In this document: positions 1 through 7,462 of the stretch, piece after piece | Layout of the letters: each line of letters starts with the position of its first letter | Position numbering within the stretch: position 1 is the first letter of the stretch | The notes under the pieces: generated by a model | The model's input: the letters and a program-made list of their open reading frames with translations, nothing else | Told to the model about the DNA's origin: nothing | Databases searched by the model: none | Translations under genes and position numbers: made by a program | DNA from: PVC group bacterium | GTDB lineage: Bacteria; Verrucomicrobiota; Kiritimatiellia; CAIKKV01; PXCX01 | Assembly (NCBI GenBank): GCA_003567575.1 | Contig: PWZG01000220.1 | Location: 1 to 19,327 of the forward strand | Reading direction: 5' to 3' | Length of the DNA stretch: 19,327 nucleotides

Positions 1-102
1 AACATTCGTAAAACGCTGGAAAAACTAAACATAACATTTTGGTCTATCTGCCCCGAAAAACCTGATTTTCGCCGCGAAAATCACGAGGCCACACTCGTTT
101 GA
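1..102 (+). CDS. Possible C-terminal end of a gene that begins before the window
   Basis: Frame 1 is open from the first base to a TGA at 100-102, giving 33 residues that end in EATLV. The other two forward frames hit stops within about 30 bases. A rho-independent terminator begins only four bases after the stop, which is where one expects the end of a transcribed gene. The fragment is too short and too ordinary to assign to a family, and 33 open codons could arise by chance. The call rests mainly on its position just before the terminator. Confidence 0.3.
   Translation, partial: NIRKTLEKLNITFWSICPEKPDFRRENHEATLV
64..82. repeat. Perfect 9-bp inverted repeat (palindrome)
   Basis: GATTTTCGC, one central C, then GCGAAAATC forms an exact palindrome of 19 bases. 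It lies inside the possible gene end and about 24 bases before the terminator hairpin. It could be an operator or a second RNA hairpin; nothing here decides between them. It is about 80 bases upstream of the -35 of the downstream promoter, which is far for a classical operator. Confidence 0.5.
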
Positions 103-105
103 GAA

Positions 106-125
106 CCCCGCGAAGCGGGGCTTTT
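106..125 (+). terminator. Rho-independent terminator
   Basis: CCCCGC (106-111) pairs with GCGGGG (115-120) around a GAA loop and is followed by C and TTTT. This is a compact intrinsic terminator for a gene entering from the left, and it separates that gene from the downstream cluster. Confidence 0.75.
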
Positions 126-159
126 GTCGCAAGCTTGTATCGATGCATGAATTATCTTA

Positions 160-188
160 TTGTCTCACGACGGGTTACAGGGTATAAT
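160..188 (+). promoter_or_regulatory. Sigma70-type promoter for the 501-aa protein gene
   Basis: The -35 is TTGTCT (160-165, four of six consensus bases). A 17-bp spacer separates it from a perfect -10, TATAAT (183-188). Expected transcription start is near 195, giving a leader of roughly 17 bases before the ATG. A nearly identical pair lies upstream of the 261-aa protein gene. Confidence 0.7.
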
Positions 189-211
189 CATTAGGTAACG
201 CGTGGAGTGGC

Positions 212-1717
212 ATGATGAAAACAGTGTTCCAACTTGAGGACGACACATGGCGGCGCCATGTAATCAAGGTGATTCGCGGACTGCGCGCGCCGAAACACAG
301 CGGCGAATACAAAATCGCGATCATGTCCGTCAAACGCATAGTAGGCCCATCGTTCGCCGCGTTTACGGTTTGCGCCATTGTCCTCTTATTGCTGTTGACA
401 TTCGTCGCCACACAGGCGATACCGCCCGAGACCGAGGTCGAAGTGCAGGTGGTGGAAGCCGAAACAGTAGAACTGGATTTCGATGAACCAGATTTCCCCG
501 AACCCGAGCCCCTCGACCCGTCCGAACTGGTCGATTCCTCCATTACACCGCCGGAAACGGCAAGACCGCTTTCGCCGGAGCCCGACCGCCCGACGATTGG
601 CCCGCAAGACGACCGCGCGGAAATGGTGAGCGATATTCCTCTTATCACCCGTAGTCCGAGAATCCTTCAAGACTTGTACGGCAGTCGCTCACCCGAAGGT
701 CGTGCCGGCGCCATTCATGAATTCGGCGGCACACCGAGAACGGAAGATGCCGTGATTAAAGCCTTGCGCTGGCTCAAGGCGAATCAGGACGCCAACGGTT
801 CCTGGCAGAAGGCCAGCACGGTTGAGCATGTCGCCATGACCGGTCTGGCGACACTGGCATTCCTGGCGCACGGGGTAACCACGGAACATGCGGAATTCGG
901 CGACACACTACGGAAAGCACTCCAGTATTTGGTGTCGGTACAGCGCGACGACGGTCTGTTCGCAGGCGGTCGGGGATACACGCACGGTATTGTGGCCTAC
1001 GCCGTCAGCGAAGCTTATGCCATCACACGAATCATGGAATTGCAAGATGTCATGGAACGCAGTATTCGCGTCATTATCGACGGCCAACAGCCCGGCGGCG
1101 CATACGATTACAACTTCGCCCAGGGCGAACGCTGGGATACGTCTGTCGCCGGATGGATGGTTCAAGCGATGAAAGCCGCGCAAATGACCGGCGTCGATAT
1201 TCCCGGTCTGGAAGAGGCCATGGACCGCGCGGCGCGGTTTTTACGCGAAGACGCCTGGACATCGAGTAACAACATGTTTCTTTATTCCGGCGGTCGCGGT
1301 AGTGGCACCTGGAACATGACCGGTGTCGGCGTACTGTCAATGCAATTACTCGGTCGCTTACGCGATCCCTCCGTACGCCTGGGGCTGACCTCGCTGTCCG
1401 AACGCGAGGTACGCTGGAATCCGGCGGGCGGCAACCACGTTTATGGATGGTATTATGTTACCCAGGCTTTTTTCCACCAGGGCGGCAGCTTCTGGAATCG
1501 ATGGAACAATATGTTCGCCGAACAACTGGTGGACGCGCAACACGAGGACGGACACTGGACCGGCGGGCACCGCGGCGGCCCGGTTTATACCACGACTTTC
1601 AACGCATTGATGTTGCAAGTATATTACCGTTACCTGCCAACGTATAAAGAACCTGTAGCGGCAGATACGGACATCGACGCCGGCACGAAATACGATGTCG
1701 ATATCGAGATTTACTAA
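212..1717 (+). CDS. TonB-like membrane-anchored protein with squalene-cyclase-fold repeat domain
   Basis: This 501-aa protein has four parts. Residues 1-40 are a basic cytoplasmic tail containing VIRGLRAPK. Residues about 43-67 form one hydrophobic membrane helix. Residues about 70-150 are an acidic, proline-rich linker (EPDFPEPEPLDP), as in TonB. From about 176 to 475 there are prenyltransferase/squalene-oxidase (QW-like) repeats: ALRWLKANQDANGSW near 184-198, ALQYLVSVQRDDG near 236, and QLVDAQHEDGHW near 438. The DxDD acid motif of squalene-hopene cyclases is absent; the nearest match is WDTSVAGW at 308-315. Catalysis of terpene cyclisation is therefore unlikely, and binding or mechanical work in the periplasm is more plausible. 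It ends KYDVDIEIY. GGAG at 204-207 lies 4 bases before ATG 212 and 7 before ATG 215, so either may start. Context (TPR proteins, ExbB, two ExbD) suggests coupling to a proton channel. The helix lacks the histidine used by TonB. Confidence 0.75.
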   Translation: MMKTVFQLEDDTWRRHVIKVIRGLRAPKHSGEYKIAIMSVKRIVGPSFAAFTVCAIVLLLLLTFVATQAIPPETEVEVQVVEAETVELDFDEPDFPEPEPLDPSELVDSSITPPETARPLSPEPDRPTIGPQDDRAEMVSDIPLITRSPRILQDLYGSRSPEGRAGAIHEFGGTPRTEDAVIKALRWLKANQDANGSWQKASTVEHVAMTGLATLAFLAHGVTTEHAEFGDTLRKALQYLVSVQRDDGLFAGGRGYTHGIVAYAVSEAYAITRIMELQDVMERSIRVIIDGQQPGGAYDYNFAQGERWDTSVAGWMVQAMKAAQMTGVDIPGLEEAMDRAARFLREDAWTSSNNMFLYSGGRGSGTWNMTGVGVLSMQLLGRLRDPSVRLGLTSLSEREVRWNPAGGNHVYGWYYVTQAFFHQGGSFWNRWNNMFAEQLVDAQHEDGHWTGGHRGGPVYTTTFNALMLQVYYRYLPTYKEPVAADTDIDAGTKYDVDIEIY

Positions 1718-1747
1718 GGACGCCGGCGTACAAAACAGTCTCAACAA

Positions 1748-4618
1748 ATGCGGTTTATGAATCATTTCTCACCAACGTTTGTTAGACACCGTCATCATCA
1801 CGGCGGAGCCATGTTACTTATTGTTTTGCTGCTCTTGCCTGCCGTTGGCCTTACAGCCCTTGCCGGGGTACATCCTTACGAGAGCGAACTTAAATTCGCC
1901 ACCGGCCTGGTGGCGGCGGGATTCCCCGATTTTGCCGAACAAATCGTCGAAAGGGTGCTTGATAAGTATCCGGACGCCATACCGCGCGCCGCGACGGTGC
2001 GTATCGATATATTAACAGCGCAGGGCCGTTTTGAGGAAGCGCGTAAGATCATCGGCGACATGCCCGCCGACGCCACGGAAACCCTCGGCATGCAATTGGC
2101 ACTGGGCGATGCATTCTATGCCAGAAACCGGATCAATGAAGCGCGCGAGATATACGAATCATTTTTCGCGCGTTTTCCCGAGGGGCCACCCGCCGCTTTG
2201 TCCGTCCTGTACCGGGAATCAGCCTATCGTTTCGCACAAATGATGATGAACACGGGCCATGAAGAAGAAGCCCTTAAGGCGTTCGGCTATATCTTGCTTA
2301 CGGATCCCGAACGCGAAGTCAAACGCCGCGTACAAACGGAAATGGCCGAATTAGCAGTGATTCTGGGTGAACGCGCCTCCGGCGACGAACGCGACGAATA
2401 TTTCGACCATGCACGCCGATTATGCCGGGAAATCCAGTGGGGCGGTCAAGACCTCTGGTTCGGCAAAACCGTCGTGATCCTGAGTCATATCGAAGTTATT
2501 AAAGGCAATACCGAGCGCGCACGCGCGATCATCCGGGAATATATGCCAATGCTACGGCAAATCGATCAGGCGTTACGCGACGAAAATGCGCCCTTGCGAT
2601 TCAGTCCCATGGCCGAATGCCGGTACCAGTTGGGAATGTTGCATTTACAAGACGCTGAAGCGCTTGTTGCCGGTGACAAACCCGACGAAGCGGTGCAACA
2701 ATACGGCGCTGCGTTGCGGCACCTGCATAATGTATTCATTCAATACCCGGGAAGCGCTTGGGCCATGGCATCCGGCAATCAGGCACGCCGTATCGTCGGC
2801 ATACTGGAAAGCATGGGACGAACCGTCAATATCCCGCCCTTCGACATGGGACCGGTCCTCGATGCCCAACTTCGGGAGGCACGTTTACTGCTGGACATGC
2901 ACGATTTCGAACAAGCTGAATCCGCCTACCGTTCCATTGCGAACCTGTTTCCCGAAACATCAAGAACGGTTACGGTACTGGCCAATCTGGCTCGGTGTTA
3001 TATCGAATTAAACAATCTTTTTTACGCCGAGGCGGTGACGGGATACCTGGCCGAACGATTTCATGTTCATCCCGAATTCAGCGACGATGCCGGCGCCGCC
3101 TTGCTGCGCGTAGCCGGCTTCTACGAAACTTCCGGGCTGACCGATTCCATGCAGGCGGTATACGATCTTTTCATGCGCTATTATCCGCAACATTCTCGCG
3201 CCCCGAATTTACTGATGCGTTTAGGCGAAACGGCATTGCGCGACGAAAATTACACACGCGCCCTGGAGCGATTCCGGGAAGTAAAGGAACGTTTCCCCGA
3301 TTCACGCGCGGCGCTGGACGCCATGAGTCGCATTGCCTACGCGCACAGCGTTCAAGGGGATCATGACAACGCGATCCCGGCACTGCTCGCTTACATCGAC
3401 GAATTAACGCCGGGTCCCCGCCTGATCGAGGCGCGCCGACGCCTGGCCGACGCCTACCGTTCAAGCGACCGCTATGCCGACGCGGTAAGCGAGTACGGAA
3501 AAATCATTCGAATAATGGATGACGAAACCGAAGCGACACGCTACGCTCATTCGGCGCAAGATGTTACGCGTAACCGGCAAGTCTACAAACAATCACTGTT
3601 CTGGCTTGCCTACAGTCTGTCGCGCCGCCAGACGCCGGACAACGAATTACCGCAATTCCAGACGGCGGCAATCGAGAATTACCGTCGTTTCACAGCACAA
3701 TTCCCGGAATCGAATCTGACGCCAACCGCATTGAGCATGAAAGGCGCCCTCTTGCTGCTGCGTGACCGGTCCGAGGACGCCGCGCGTGTTTACGACCGGC
3801 TGGTCCGCGATTATCCCGATTCCGCCCAAGCCCGTGATGCCGTCTTCGCACAAGGCACCAGTCTCATGGAAATGCAGCAGATGGAACGAGCCTTGAAGGT
3901 TTTCGAGCAAATGTTCGACAATCCCGATATATTCTCTCCGGCACAATTTTTACGCGTAGGCAACGTCATGTTCGATGAAGAACAGTACGAGACCGCGCTG
4001 CGCGCCTTTGACCTTGCCATGACCGCCGACCGGCGTTCCGTATGGGAAAACGCCGCTATTCAGAAATCCCGGATTCTCGTGATCATGGAACGATATTCCG
4101 AGGCCGCCATGATCATGGAAACACTCTTCGAACGCTACCCCCAATCGGCGTATTCGATCGAAGCCGGATTTCTGCTGAGCCAATCGTATGCCCGCATGGC
4201 AACCGAAATGGATAGCAAACAAAATCGCGCGGATACGTTCCAGAAAGCAATAAGCGCACTTCGCAGAGTCCGCCGAATCGCCGAAAAACCGGTCGATCGC
4301 GCGCGAGCCGATTACGAATTGGCCGTTATCCAAGACCTGATGGATAACCGTCAGGACGCGCTGGCGTCTTATTTAAGACTCTTTTTGCTCGGCAATGTCG
4401 ACGATCCGGAAGTGCGGCCTTGGGTGGAAAAAGCTTATGTGGAAGCCATGCCGCGATTGATTGAAGCAGGACAGTACGAGGAAATCATAGATACCAGTCG
4501 CGTCTACCAGGAAATTTTTCCCCGCGGACGTTGGATCAACGAAACGCGTCGCTGGCGCAACGAGGCAATCGACAGACTGACCGAAGCAGGCATCCGGATA
4601 CCGGAAGCCGAAGACTGA
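1748..4618 (+). CDS. Large exported TPR-repeat protein
   Basis: This 956-aa protein has an N-terminal hydrophobic stretch (LLIVLLLLPAVGLTALAG, about residues 23-40) after a His/Arg-rich start, consistent with a signal peptide. The rest is a run of tetratricopeptide-like helical pairs, such as ALERFREVKERFPDSRAALD, AARVYDRLVRDYPDSAQARD and ALRAFDLAMTADR. These resemble BamD/YbgF/CpoB-type periplasmic TPR proteins, but it is several times longer. It begins 30 bases after the 501-aa protein gene, so the two are probably co-transcribed. It likely acts as a periplasmic scaffold. The start is uncertain. ATG 1748 and 1757 lack a clear ribosome-binding site. ATG 1811 has GGCGGAG just before it but would leave a signal peptide without a basic n-region. 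No enzymatic motif was seen. Confidence 0.8.
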   Translation: MRFMNHFSPTFVRHRHHHGGAMLLIVLLLLPAVGLTALAGVHPYESELKFATGLVAAGFPDFAEQIVERVLDKYPDAIPRAATVRIDILTAQGRFEEARKIIGDMPADATETLGMQLALGDAFYARNRINEAREIYESFFARFPEGPPAALSVLYRESAYRFAQMMMNTGHEEEALKAFGYILLTDPEREVKRRVQTEMAELAVILGERASGDERDEYFDHARRLCREIQWGGQDLWFGKTVVILSHIEVIKGNTERARAIIREYMPMLRQIDQALRDENAPLRFSPMAECRYQLGMLHLQDAEALVAGDKPDEAVQQYGAALRHLHNVFIQYPGSAWAMASGNQARRIVGILESMGRTVNIPPFDMGPVLDAQLREARLLLDMHDFEQAESAYRSIANLFPETSRTVTVLANLARCYIELNNLFYAEAVTGYLAERFHVHPEFSDDAGAALLRVAGFYETSGLTDSMQAVYDLFMRYYPQHSRAPNLLMRLGETALRDENYTRALERFREVKERFPDSRAALDAMSRIAYAHSVQGDHDNAIPALLAYIDELTPGPRLIEARRRLADAYRSSDRYADAVSEYGKIIRIMDDETEATRYAHSAQDVTRNRQVYKQSLFWLAYSLSRRQTPDNELPQFQTAAIENYRRFTAQFPESNLTPTALSMKGALLLLRDRSEDAARVYDRLVRDYPDSAQARDAVFAQGTSLMEMQQMERALKVFEQMFDNPDIFSPAQFLRVGNVMFDEEQYETALRAFDLAMTADRRSVWENAAIQKSRILVIMERYSEAAMIMETLFERYPQSAYSIEAGFLLSQSYARMATEMDSKQNRADTFQKAISALRRVRRIAEKPVDRARADYELAVIQDLMDNRQDALASYLRLFLLGNVDDPEVRPWVEKAYVEAMPRLIEAGQYEEIIDTSRVYQEIFPRGRWINETRRWRNEAIDRLTEAGIRIPEAED

Positions 4619-4634
4619 AGACCGATTTTTGAGG

Positions 4635-4663
4635 TTGTCAGGCGTTGAACCAAACGTTATAAT
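4635..4663 (+). promoter_or_regulatory. Strong sigma70-type promoter for the TPR-exbB-exbD segment
   Basis: TTGTCA (4635-4640, five of six) and a perfect TATAAT (4658-4663) are separated by exactly 17 bp. It lies in the 156-bp gap after the 956-aa TPR gene. The expected start near 4670 gives a leader of roughly 105 bases before ATG 4775. This promoter would allow the channel genes to be expressed independently of the first two genes. Confidence 0.75.
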
Positions 4664-4774
4664 GCAAAGTATAAGTAGGCAAGGTATACCGTAATCTAAA
4701 ACAGATAAAATTCATACCGGTTTCCGTTTCCCATCCTGAATACGGATATCCGGCAGCAAAAAAGGAGTTGGCTC

Positions 4775-5560
4775 ATGAAAACCACGTCGTTTCGCGGACG
4801 TTGCGCGGCAGCAACGATTCTGGCCGGTGTCATTCTCGCTACGAATCTAATCGCGGCAAATGTACTTACACTGCAAGACGGTCGACGCATGCAATTCCGA
4901 TCGATCCGTTATCAGGAAAGTACCGGCGAATATATCGTCATAACCGAGGAAGGCCGTTTTCCTATCCCGGCGGGTAACGTTCGCGATGTTCAGGTATCCG
5001 AGCCGGAACGCTGGCTTGAAGGCAACCATTTATTGAGTAACCGACGTTACGACGAAGCCGTCAGCGTGTTCCGCGATATTATTCGCGATTACAACAGGCT
5101 GGGCTGGGACCTGCGCGCCCGCGACAAACTGGCCCGTGCCTATGCCGGCCAAGGCGAACACGGGCGCGCCATTACCCAGTACGAAGATTTGTTCCGAGCA
5201 GTGACACCAACCACTGAACAACGACGCAACTACTGGAACGCGTTGCTCGCCGCGGAACGTTACAGTACGCTGAAAAGCGAGGTGGACAAGGTCATCGCCG
5301 AAGGGGAACGCGAGGATGTTGCCGTCGCGCATGTAATGCGCGGCAATTTGCATGACGCCGAAGGCAACACCATGGAAGCGCTATTCGATTACCTGCGCGC
5401 GCATATCCTTTTCGAAGAAGTCACGGAAGTACAACCCGAAGCGTTGTATCGCGCCGCCGAGCGCTTGGATATGCTGCGCGAAACGGAACGCGCCGAAAAG
5501 CTGCGTGAAATACTTCGACAAAGGTATCCCGGCAGCGACTATGCACGGCGCGCACGCTAA
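4775..5560 (+). CDS. Exported small TPR protein with N-terminal beta-rich domain
   Basis: This 261-aa protein has a signal peptide (basic start, then AAATILAGVILATNLIAA, cleavage likely after about residue 28). A short beta-rich segment of about 50 residues follows (VLTLQDGRRMQFRSIRYQ and EGRFPIPAGNVRDVQV), looking like a small SH3/Sm-like barrel. Then come two or three TPR-like helical pairs from about residue 86 (WLEGNHLLSNRRYDEAVSVF; ARAYAGQGEHGRAITQYEDL; ALFDYLRAHILFEE). AAGGAG at 4762-4767 is 7 bases from the ATG, which fixes the start. It precedes exbB by 33 bp and is probably the first gene of the channel operon. A periplasmic adaptor between the channel and the larger TPR protein is plausible but inferred. 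Confidence 0.8.
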   Translation: MKTTSFRGRCAAATILAGVILATNLIAANVLTLQDGRRMQFRSIRYQESTGEYIVITEEGRFPIPAGNVRDVQVSEPERWLEGNHLLSNRRYDEAVSVFRDIIRDYNRLGWDLRARDKLARAYAGQGEHGRAITQYEDLFRAVTPTTEQRRNYWNALLAAERYSTLKSEVDKVIAEGEREDVAVAHVMRGNLHDAEGNTMEALFDYLRAHILFEEVTEVQPEALYRAAERLDMLRETERAEKLREILRQRYPGSDYARRAR

Positions 5561-5593
5561 CGTAACGGACGAAATATTGCAAGGAGAGACCCA

Positions 5594-6403
5594 ATGTGCA
5601 AAGCGTCATGGCTCGCAGTTGTTTTAACGCTCGTTTGCGGAATGATCGCAGTGCATCCGGCCGTCGGCCAGGAACAACCCGTCCCTGACGCCGCCGTGGA
5701 GGCGGCAACGCCGGCGGGTGATCCGGTCGATGTCCGGCCCGCGGAAGCAACGGAACGCGGCGGCGGAACCTTCATTGCCGTGGTCCTTAGCAGCGGAACC
5801 ATGGGCGTCATCCTATGGTTGACACTCTTTGCCGCACTGTTTGCCGCCGTCTGGTTTATCGTCGATTGCTCTATTTTCGTGAGGATTAACCGCATCATTC
5901 CCCGGAAACTGGTCGACAACGTAACTGCGTCCATGGCGGAAGGCGATGTAAGCAAGGCGCTCGAGAATTGCGACAACGAGCCCGGACCACTGGCAAATAT
6001 CTTGAAGGCCGGATTCAGTCATGTTGAAGAAGGATTCGAGACTATCCAGGATGCCGTCGGCGTCGCGGCTGAGATGGAAAGCGAATCGTTGATGCAACGG
6101 ATTTCGTATCTTTCGGTCGTGGGCAACTTGTCGCCCATGCTCGGTCTGTTGGGAACGGTGCAGGGAATGATTTATGCATTCGCCACCCTGGCCACCGAAA
6201 GCGGCGCCGCGCAAACCGGCGTACTGGCAATGAATATTTCCCAGGCCCTTTACACCACGGCCGCCGGTCTGTCCATCGCCGTGCCCGCCGTTACCGCTTT
6301 CTTTATTTTCCGGAATCGCGCAAGCAAGATTATCCTCAAGATGGAAGCGATGACCCTTGACTTGATCAAGGATTTGCGGAACGTCGAAGTCATCGAAAAC
6401 TAA
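5594..6403 (+). CDS. exbB: MotA/TolQ/ExbB-family proton channel subunit
   Basis: This 269-aa protein carries the MotA/TolQ/ExbB signature. There are three membrane segments after an N-terminal extension: about 59-90, about 170-200 (with GNLSPMLGLLGTVQGM at 177-192), and about 214-240 (ALYTTAAGLSIAVPAV at 218-233). A cytoplasmic domain lies between the first two. The family forms a pentamer around an ExbD dimer and uses proton flow to move a partner protein. Unlike E. coli ExbB or TolQ it begins with what looks like a cleavable signal peptide (cleavage near VGQ, residues 24-26) and a 30-residue Ala/Pro/acidic segment, a layout seen in other long ExbB proteins. AAGGAG at 5581-5586 sits 7 bases before ATG. 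The symbol is by family; TolQ-like function is not excluded. Confidence 0.9.
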   Translation: MCKASWLAVVLTLVCGMIAVHPAVGQEQPVPDAAVEAATPAGDPVDVRPAEATERGGGTFIAVVLSSGTMGVILWLTLFAALFAAVWFIVDCSIFVRINRIIPRKLVDNVTASMAEGDVSKALENCDNEPGPLANILKAGFSHVEEGFETIQDAVGVAAEMESESLMQRISYLSVVGNLSPMLGLLGTVQGMIYAFATLATESGAAQTGVLAMNISQALYTTAAGLSIAVPAVTAFFIFRNRASKIILKMEAMTLDLIKDLRNVEVIEN

Positions 6404-6451
6404 ATAGAGCGTGCGATTTATTAGTGCGCATCATAGCGATGGGAGCCGGAC

Positions 6452-6874
6452 ATGCTAAAACGAAAGCAGCGCAGCGGCGAAATGGGCATCAACATGACAC
6501 CCATGATCGATGTGGTCTTCCAGTTGATAATCTTTTTCATCGTTACCCTGCAGCTCGATCGCGATATGTTGAACGAACGTATCCAACTGGCGGAATCACC
6601 GCACGGACCCGCCCAGGAAAAACGCGAACCGCGCACCATCATCATCGAGATTGATCACCGGGGCAGGATTTCGATCGGTTCCGCACAATTTACACCGCGT
6701 CAATTGCAAGGATTATTGCGTACAACGGTTGAACGCCACGGTTCCCGGGTGCCGATCCTGATCCGTGCCGACGGCGACGCGAACCACGAGGATGTACGCC
6801 GGGTTATGGACGCCTGCACCAGTGTCGGACTGTGGCGCATGCAATTCGCGGCAATCAAGGAACACGCCGGTTAA
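6452..6874 (+). CDS. exbD: ExbD/TolR-family protein, first copy
   Basis: This 140-aa protein has the ExbD layout: a basic cytoplasmic start, a single membrane helix (about 18-35), and a C-terminal periplasmic domain. MTPMIDVVFQLIIFF at 15-29 contains the conserved membrane aspartate (D20) that carries protons in this family. The periplasmic part has the usual beta-alpha pattern (TIIIEIDHRGRISIG, VPILIRADGDANHEDV). GGGAG at 6441-6445 is 6 bases before ATG. It lies 48 bp after exbB. It would insert into the ExbB pore, possibly as a heterodimer with the second copy. Confidence 0.9.
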   Translation: MLKRKQRSGEMGINMTPMIDVVFQLIIFFIVTLQLDRDMLNERIQLAESPHGPAQEKREPRTIIIEIDHRGRISIGSAQFTPRQLQGLLRTTVERHGSRVPILIRADGDANHEDVRRVMDACTSVGLWRMQFAAIKEHAG

Positions 6875-6888
6875 ACCGGGAATACACC

Positions 6889-7302
6889 ATGCGCCGACGA
6901 AACCGCCAAAGAATTCAAGGCAAGGAAAGCGAACTGGAAATGACGCCGATGATCGACGTCGTGTTCCTGTTGCTTATTTTCTTTGTCGTCACCATCCAGC
7001 CACTGGATGTCATCGCCATTCTCGACGTTTCACGGCCATCACCCGACCCCGATGCACCGCCACCGCCGGAACGTATCGATGATATGCTGACGATTACAAT
7101 TACCGCGGATGCGGTAACCCTGAATGATCGACGCTACAGTCGGGCTGGATTGGAAAGAATGCTAATCCGCATGGCGCGCCTGAGCACAACCCAGACGGTA
7201 CTGATCAAGTGCGCGCCCGATTCATCGCACCGCACCTTAATCGAAGTGCTCGATCTTTGCGCCAAAGCGGGTTTGACCAATTTGTCGGTATTAAGTCTGT
7301 GA
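6889..7302 (+). CDS. exbD: ExbD/TolR-family protein, second copy
   Basis: This 137-aa protein is a diverged paralogue of the preceding gene: a strongly basic start (MRRRNRQR), a membrane helix with EMTPMIDVVFLLLIFFVV (17-34, conserved aspartate D23), and a periplasmic domain with a Pro-rich linker (DPDAPPPPER). I chose ATG 6889, which lies 14 bases after the stop of the first exbD. An upstream in-frame ATG at 6832 would lie inside that gene and add residues with no family match. The ribosome site is weak (GGGA at 6878-6881). Two adjacent different ExbD proteins suggest a heterodimeric rotor or two alternative complexes. Confidence 0.88.
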   Translation: MRRRNRQRIQGKESELEMTPMIDVVFLLLIFFVVTIQPLDVIAILDVSRPSPDPDAPPPPERIDDMLTITITADAVTLNDRRYSRAGLERMLIRMARLSTTQTVLIKCAPDSSHRTLIEVLDLCAKAGLTNLSVLSL

Positions 7303-7325
7303 CCCTTTGACAAGAGAGGCGTCTT

Positions 7326-7451
7326 ATGGAACCGATGCCGTATTTCAAACAAGAGACATGGCGCCATCGTATCGCCACGGTAATACGGGGTTTACGCGCG
7401 CCGAAATACAATGGCCAATCCGAATATGATGTCGACATTCAAATTTATTGA
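7326..7451 (+). CDS. 41-aa peptide sharing the N-terminal module and C-terminal tail of the 501-aa protein
   Basis: ATG 7326 to TGA 7449-7451 encodes 41 residues, with GAGAGG at 7314-7319 six bases before the start. Residues 11-27 are TWRHRIATVIRGLRAPK. The 501-aa protein has TWRRHVIKVIRGLRAPK at residues 12-28, so the last nine residues are identical. The peptide ends EYDVDIQIY, and the 501-aa protein ends KYDVDIEIY. This double match across the cluster, with a good ribosome site, argues strongly for a real gene. It has no signal peptide or membrane helix, so it should be cytoplasmic, basic in the middle and acidic at the end. It lies 23 bp after the second exbD and 11 bp before mutL. A partner or competitor of the 501-aa protein tail is my inference. 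I know of no named family. Confidence 0.72.
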   Translation: MEPMPYFKQETWRHRIATVIRGLRAPKYNGQSEYDVDIQIY

Positions 7452-7462
7452 CCTGATGTTTT

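Noticed and set aside
175..648. Ser/Gly-rich minus-strand frame opposite the start of the 501-aa gene
   Set aside because: It is a shadow of the acidic Pro/Glu-rich linker read in antisense.
1720..1729. Palindrome ACGCCGGCGT after the 501-aa protein gene
   Set aside because: Ten bases in GC-rich sequence without a T-tract is expected by chance and lies within a probable operon.
6832..6888. Upstream start for the second exbD
   Set aside because: It lies within the first exbD gene and adds residues unrelated to ExbD; ATG 6889 gives the usual basic N terminus.
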